Assembly: GCA_964345035.1 (NCBI GenBank)
Contig: CAYFPO010000001.1
Location: forward strand, 227,882 to 291,881
DNA: 64,000 bases
Direction: 5' to 3'
DNA from: CAYFPO01 sp964345035
GTDB taxonomy: Bacteria; Fidelibacterota; Marinisomatia; SCGC-AAA003-L08; GCA-002704045
Shown here: positions 61,139 to 64,000 of the stretch, piece by piece
Layout: each line of letters opens with the position of its first letter
Numbering within the stretch: position 1 is the first letter of the stretch
Notes under the pieces: generated by a model
What the model saw: only the letters and a program-made list of their open reading frames with translations
Told to the model about the DNA's origin: nothing
The model's database searches: none
Made by a program: the position numbers and the translations under genes

Positions 61139-62062
61139 ATGGAAGCTTTTGCAACACTCCCCGGGATAGATAAAGCGGCAGTTCTTTTTAATGTTCTGGG
61201 AGAGCCTTTGGCATTGACATTGTTCAAACAGCTTGAAGAAAAGGATATCATAAAAATTCGTGTACGAGCCAAGGAAATTGGTATTGTTGATCCTACAATA
61301 CGTAAAACTGTGTTGGAGGAATACTATTTTAAGATCATTTCTGAAAAATATGATAATGAATCTTCCGGAGACTCAACCGAATTATTTGATTTTACAAAAT
61401 CCTTATCCGATGAACAAATATTCTACTTATTAGGAAAGGAAAAACCCAGAATTATCGCTCTGGTGATGGAACAACTTGCTGAGGAGAAAAAAGTATCATT
61501 TCTAAATCGTTTGGACACAAAGATTAAAAATAAAGTAGTTTTGGAAATTGGTAATTTATCTGAAATCCCTTTGGAAGCAGTAGTGAATATAGCAAAGGAA
61601 CTGGAGAAAAAAATCCCATTCCTCCCGGAATCAAAAGAATTTTCCCGAGGTGGTGGCAAAAGCATGGCACAGATTCTTTCTACAATGAGTGAAGATGATG
61701 CAAAATTATATTTGGAACAGATTGAGAGAGAAGACCCGGAACTTTTTGAAGAAGTCAGAAAATATTTTTATACTTTCGAGGATCTACTCGGATTACCGAA
61801 AGAAAAAATGCGGGAGTTGTTCAATACAGTAGAAGTTGATGATGTTGCACTTTCACTCAAAGGTTTGGGGGATGATAAACTGACTTTGGTTACAGACACG
61901 CTGCCACCTAAAAAACAGAAGATGGTAGAACCCATTACAGGACCGAGACCAAAAAGAGATGTACTGCAAGCCAGAAATCGGGTTCTGGATGTTGCAAAAG
62001 AGATGGAAAAAGAAGGTAAGCTGACCATTGAAGATCTGACCGGCGGCGAAATGATAGATTAA
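61139..62062 (+). CDS. fliG: FliG-type rotor protein
   Basis: 307 residues, slightly shorter than flagellar FliG (about 330), starting at the base after the upstream stop. N-domain: LPGIDKAAVLFNVLGEPLALTLFKQLEEKDIIKIRVRA. Middle domain: FDFTKSLSDEQIFYLLGKEKPRIIALVMEQL, where the EHPQ-type FliM-binding motif reads KEKPR; then GGGKSMAQILSTM, EDPELFEEVRKYFYTFEDLLGLP. C-domain: TVEVDDVALSLKGLGDDKL, the helix that meets MotA, with acidic residues kept, and RPKRDVLQARNRVLDVAKEMEKEGKLTIED. FliG is the rotor face that receives stator torque. The altered FliM motif fits the absence of FliM/FliN nearby. Last gene before the terminator. Confidence 0.92.
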   Translation: MEAFATLPGIDKAAVLFNVLGEPLALTLFKQLEEKDIIKIRVRAKEIGIVDPTIRKTVLEEYYFKIISEKYDNESSGDSTELFDFTKSLSDEQIFYLLGKEKPRIIALVMEQLAEEKKVSFLNRLDTKIKNKVVLEIGNLSEIPLEAVVNIAKELEKKIPFLPESKEFSRGGGKSMAQILSTMSEDDAKLYLEQIEREDPELFEEVRKYFYTFEDLLGLPKEKMRELFNTVEVDDVALSLKGLGDDKLTLVTDTLPPKKQKMVEPITGPRPKRDVLQARNRVLDVAKEMEKEGKLTIEDLTGGEMID

Positions 62063-62078
62063 AGAAAAACTGAATAAT

Positions 62079-62109
62079 AAAAAAGCCCCGGATGTATCGG
62101 GGCTTTTTT
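62079..62109. terminator. Bidirectional rho-independent terminator
   Basis: AAAAAGCCCCG and CGGGGCTTTTTT form a strong hairpin with loop GATGTAT (62091-62097), giving A-tract and T-tract on both sides. It ends the motor operon on the plus strand and the dockerin-like protein gene on the minus strand. Confidence 0.93.
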
Positions 62110-62132
62110 ATTATAATAAACTTTTTATTAAA

Positions 62133-63698
62133 TCAACTGCCTGTTAAAATGATATTTACAATTAATACAACATCCAGTACATTCACTGCACCATCACCAT
62201 TTACATCTGCACAGGGATCATCACTGCCGGGGCAGTCCGGACAAAGAATGATATTTACAGTTACTACCACATCCAGGACATTTACAACACCATCATCATT
62301 CACATCGCCAGCAGGGTCACATTCGCCGCCGCCGCCACCAACAGAAATGGGTAGTATAATCTGTGGATCAGGATAATCATCAACTGTAGAATCTATAAAC
62401 CAGAAATGGGCTTCATAGTCACCATCAGCAACATCTTCTGATGTAAAAGATGCAGAAAATTGTACACCATCTGCATACGTATGTGAATCAGGGATCAAAT
62501 CCATTGTATGAAAACATACTCCGCCATCTTCCGGTGAATAACAAATTTGTGCACTTTTGAACCATGGCAAGTTGCCATCAGCATCCGAATATTGTACACT
62601 CACTGTTTTAGCTGCATCATCATAATCAGGTGAGGTCAATACAATTGGAAAATTATCATCTTGGAATTGTGTTACCAATAAGTCCATACCCGGATTGGTT
62701 TGATCCAGCACTTCTGCGGTTACATCGATGCCATCCAATCCTGCCTCAACAGTGACCCCTAATACAGCGAGACCGTTTCCAAAAGTATTTGGCCAGGGCC
62801 CAAAATCAGGATCTTCCAAAAAGTAACTCATTAGACATGAAACATACAGGTCATTTCCATCAATTTCATAATTAATATTTGTTGTAATGTAATCAAATCC
62901 GGAAATCTCACCCGATTCCAGGTCGCCTGATAATTTTAGCAATCCGGGTGTCAGCTGGCCGAATCCACCATCACCATAACCAATTGCATACGCCACTGGA
63001 GATTCAGATTCCGGATTAAAAAATCCAACTCCATATAAGTACCAGGGTCCGAAAAAAGAACCCTCATCACAGCAGCCGCCGTCAATAGACATCTTGAAAT
63101 ATATTCTGTCATCTTTGTAGGTTCCCTGAATATCATATATATCCTGTCCTGAGGGTGCATCCCCGGAATCTTCATCAACAAGACGCTGGAAGTAATTATC
63201 AGGTGGGTCCCATAAAAAACCGTCATACTTGGGAGTCTGAGTTACATAAATTCTGCCATAATCGTAGCCTAAGGCAGATGCATCCACTTTTCCTTCAACA
63301 TACCAAGCGGCAGTATTCCCGCCGTCTGTATTTACAGATGCTTCCCAGGTGGTTTCATACCCGGGTGTTCCCAGGGGATTTGCAACAGCATCATACCATG
63401 AATCCTGATCATTGGTAGAAACATATACAACTGCCTCCGGCTCTCCGGCTTCCACATCTTCTCCAATATCTGCATTAATAATAAAAGGCGTGGTTGGTGC
63501 CGTTGATGCCAGATTCGAAAGGAAATGTTCATCTCTGGAAATATCCTGAAATGCAACCTTCGCTTTCATTGATTCTGAATAGATTTTTTGCATCATTGCA
63601 CGCATAGCTTCATTTGCTGTTTGCTTTTCTTCCTGTGTGACTCCTGACAGCAATGAAGCAGCACAAATAATTGATACAAAATAATGTTTATTATTCAT
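62133..63698 (-). CDS. Secreted protein with paired C-terminal dockerin-like repeats
   Basis: 521 residues with a signal peptide (YFVSIICAASLLSGVTQ) and AGGT-type ribosome site. The body (about 70-340) is Gly/Asp/aromatic-rich beta structure with a CC pair (DGGCCDEGSFFGPWYLYG) and an Ig/Fn3-like domain (about 350-445). The tail is two dockerin-like calcium loops, GDVNDDGVVNVLDVVVTVNIIL and ADVNGDGAVNVLDVVLIVNI (the first read across 62270-62325), separated by CPDCPGSDDPC, which can form disulfides. The body has no recognised catalytic motif. It may be a substrate-binding or surface protein attached by its tail. Convergent with fliG across the terminator. Confidence 0.82.
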   Translation of the reverse strand: MNNKHYFVSIICAASLLSGVTQEEKQTANEAMRAMMQKIYSESMKAKVAFQDISRDEHFLSNLASTAPTTPFIINADIGEDVEAGEPEAVVYVSTNDQDSWYDAVANPLGTPGYETTWEASVNTDGGNTAAWYVEGKVDASALGYDYGRIYVTQTPKYDGFLWDPPDNYFQRLVDEDSGDAPSGQDIYDIQGTYKDDRIYFKMSIDGGCCDEGSFFGPWYLYGVGFFNPESESPVAYAIGYGDGGFGQLTPGLLKLSGDLESGEISGFDYITTNINYEIDGNDLYVSCLMSYFLEDPDFGPWPNTFGNGLAVLGVTVEAGLDGIDVTAEVLDQTNPGMDLLVTQFQDDNFPIVLTSPDYDDAAKTVSVQYSDADGNLPWFKSAQICYSPEDGGVCFHTMDLIPDSHTYADGVQFSASFTSEDVADGDYEAHFWFIDSTVDDYPDPQIILPISVGGGGGECDPAGDVNDDGVVNVLDVVVTVNIILCPDCPGSDDPCADVNGDGAVNVLDVVLIVNIILTGS

Positions 63699-64000
63699 AA
63701 TTACCTCCGTTAATCTTTACTAAAAGTTATGAAATAATACCGGTATCATCATTCAAAAAACATTATTGTTAATTGTTGTTACATTCCTTAAATTTCTGTG
63801 ACTATTATGAACAAAATTCTTCACGGATCACCGTACATACCATTAGTAATTAAACACCAACCATTAAAAATGAATGCAGAGGAAATATTTTCCTCAAAAC
63901 TGCTAAACCGGCTATTTTTGCAGTATAACCGGAAAGAAGAAAAGAGTAATTATGGGTGTAATACCTTTAATTACAATGAGTTAGTAAATAATAATGAAAA
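63699..64000. other. 302-base terminal region with possible partial ORF and palindrome
   Basis: Upstream (promoter) region of the minus-strand secreted protein. A plus-strand ORF opens at ATG 63870 and runs off the window end (43 codons, MNAEEIFSSKLLNRLFLQYN...); it has no clear ribosome site and no recognised motif, so it is only possible. GAGGAAA-TAT-TTTCCTC (63879-63895) is a perfect inverted repeat inside it. No RNA gene is seen. Confidence 0.3.

Noticed and set aside
1..64000. tRNA, rRNA, CRISPR arrays, insertion sequences or prophage
   Set aside because: I looked for T-loop-like motifs in the gaps, regularly spaced repeats, transposase motifs and integrases and saw none.

Overview
The window is an AT-rich bacterial chromosome segment, most likely from a Gram-negative lineage of the Fibrobacteres-Chlorobi-Bacteroidetes (FCB) type, probably Candidatus Marinimicrobia (SAR406) or a close relative. 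The support is lipid A genes, a type IX secretion style C-terminal sorting domain (13.7-13.97 kb), secreted proteins ending in paired dockerin-like DVNGDG..N.LD repeats (12.95-13.13 and 62.14-62.32 kb), FG-GAP and Ig-like giants, and the overall gene style. The taxon is inferred; there is no rRNA in the window. TTG starts are very common, and several genes seem to start at AUA/AUC/AUU or CUG.

Layout. 0-6.2 kb: partial glycosyltransferase, Ppx/GppA, then a lipid A block (Gfo/Idh/MocA oxidoreductase, lpxB, DUF374 acyltransferase, lpxK). 6.1-16.5 kb: large exported proteins (Ig/FG-GAP protein, DUF4139-like protein, phosphatase with dockerin-like tail, sorting-domain protein, M28 peptidase) and a glycerophosphodiesterase. 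16.5-39 kb: origin-type housekeeping block with dnaA, a two-component system, ssb, queF, rpmH-rnpA-yidD-yidC-mnmE-mnmG, mfd, two SurA-like foldases, dnaN, DUF721, gyrB and gyrA. Two parS palindromes lie in the end of mnmG and over the mfd start codon, and TTATTAACA motifs sit upstream of both dnaA and dnaN, so the chromosomal origin is probably in or near this block. 39-54.6 kb: yggS, a short PNP-like protein, creD-like and other membrane proteins, an FG-GAP protein, a decayed SRPBCC gene, a SUMF1-domain protein, yjbQ, RetSat-like oxidoreductase, thioesterase, NAD synthesis (nadA-nadC-nadB) and pantothenate synthesis (panB-panC).

54.96-62.06 kb is the most remarkable region: seven co-directional, closely packed genes encode a lipoprotein, a TPR protein, an outer-membrane-like protein with C-terminal TPRs, MotA, MotB, a one-TM FliF-like protein and a three-domain FliG, closed by a strong terminator. 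No filament, rod, export or FliM/FliN gene is adjacent. It looks like a stator plus a minimal rotor with its own envelope partners, i.e. a candidate non-flagellar motor. The window ends with a secreted dockerin-like protein on the minus strand and a possible partial ORF.
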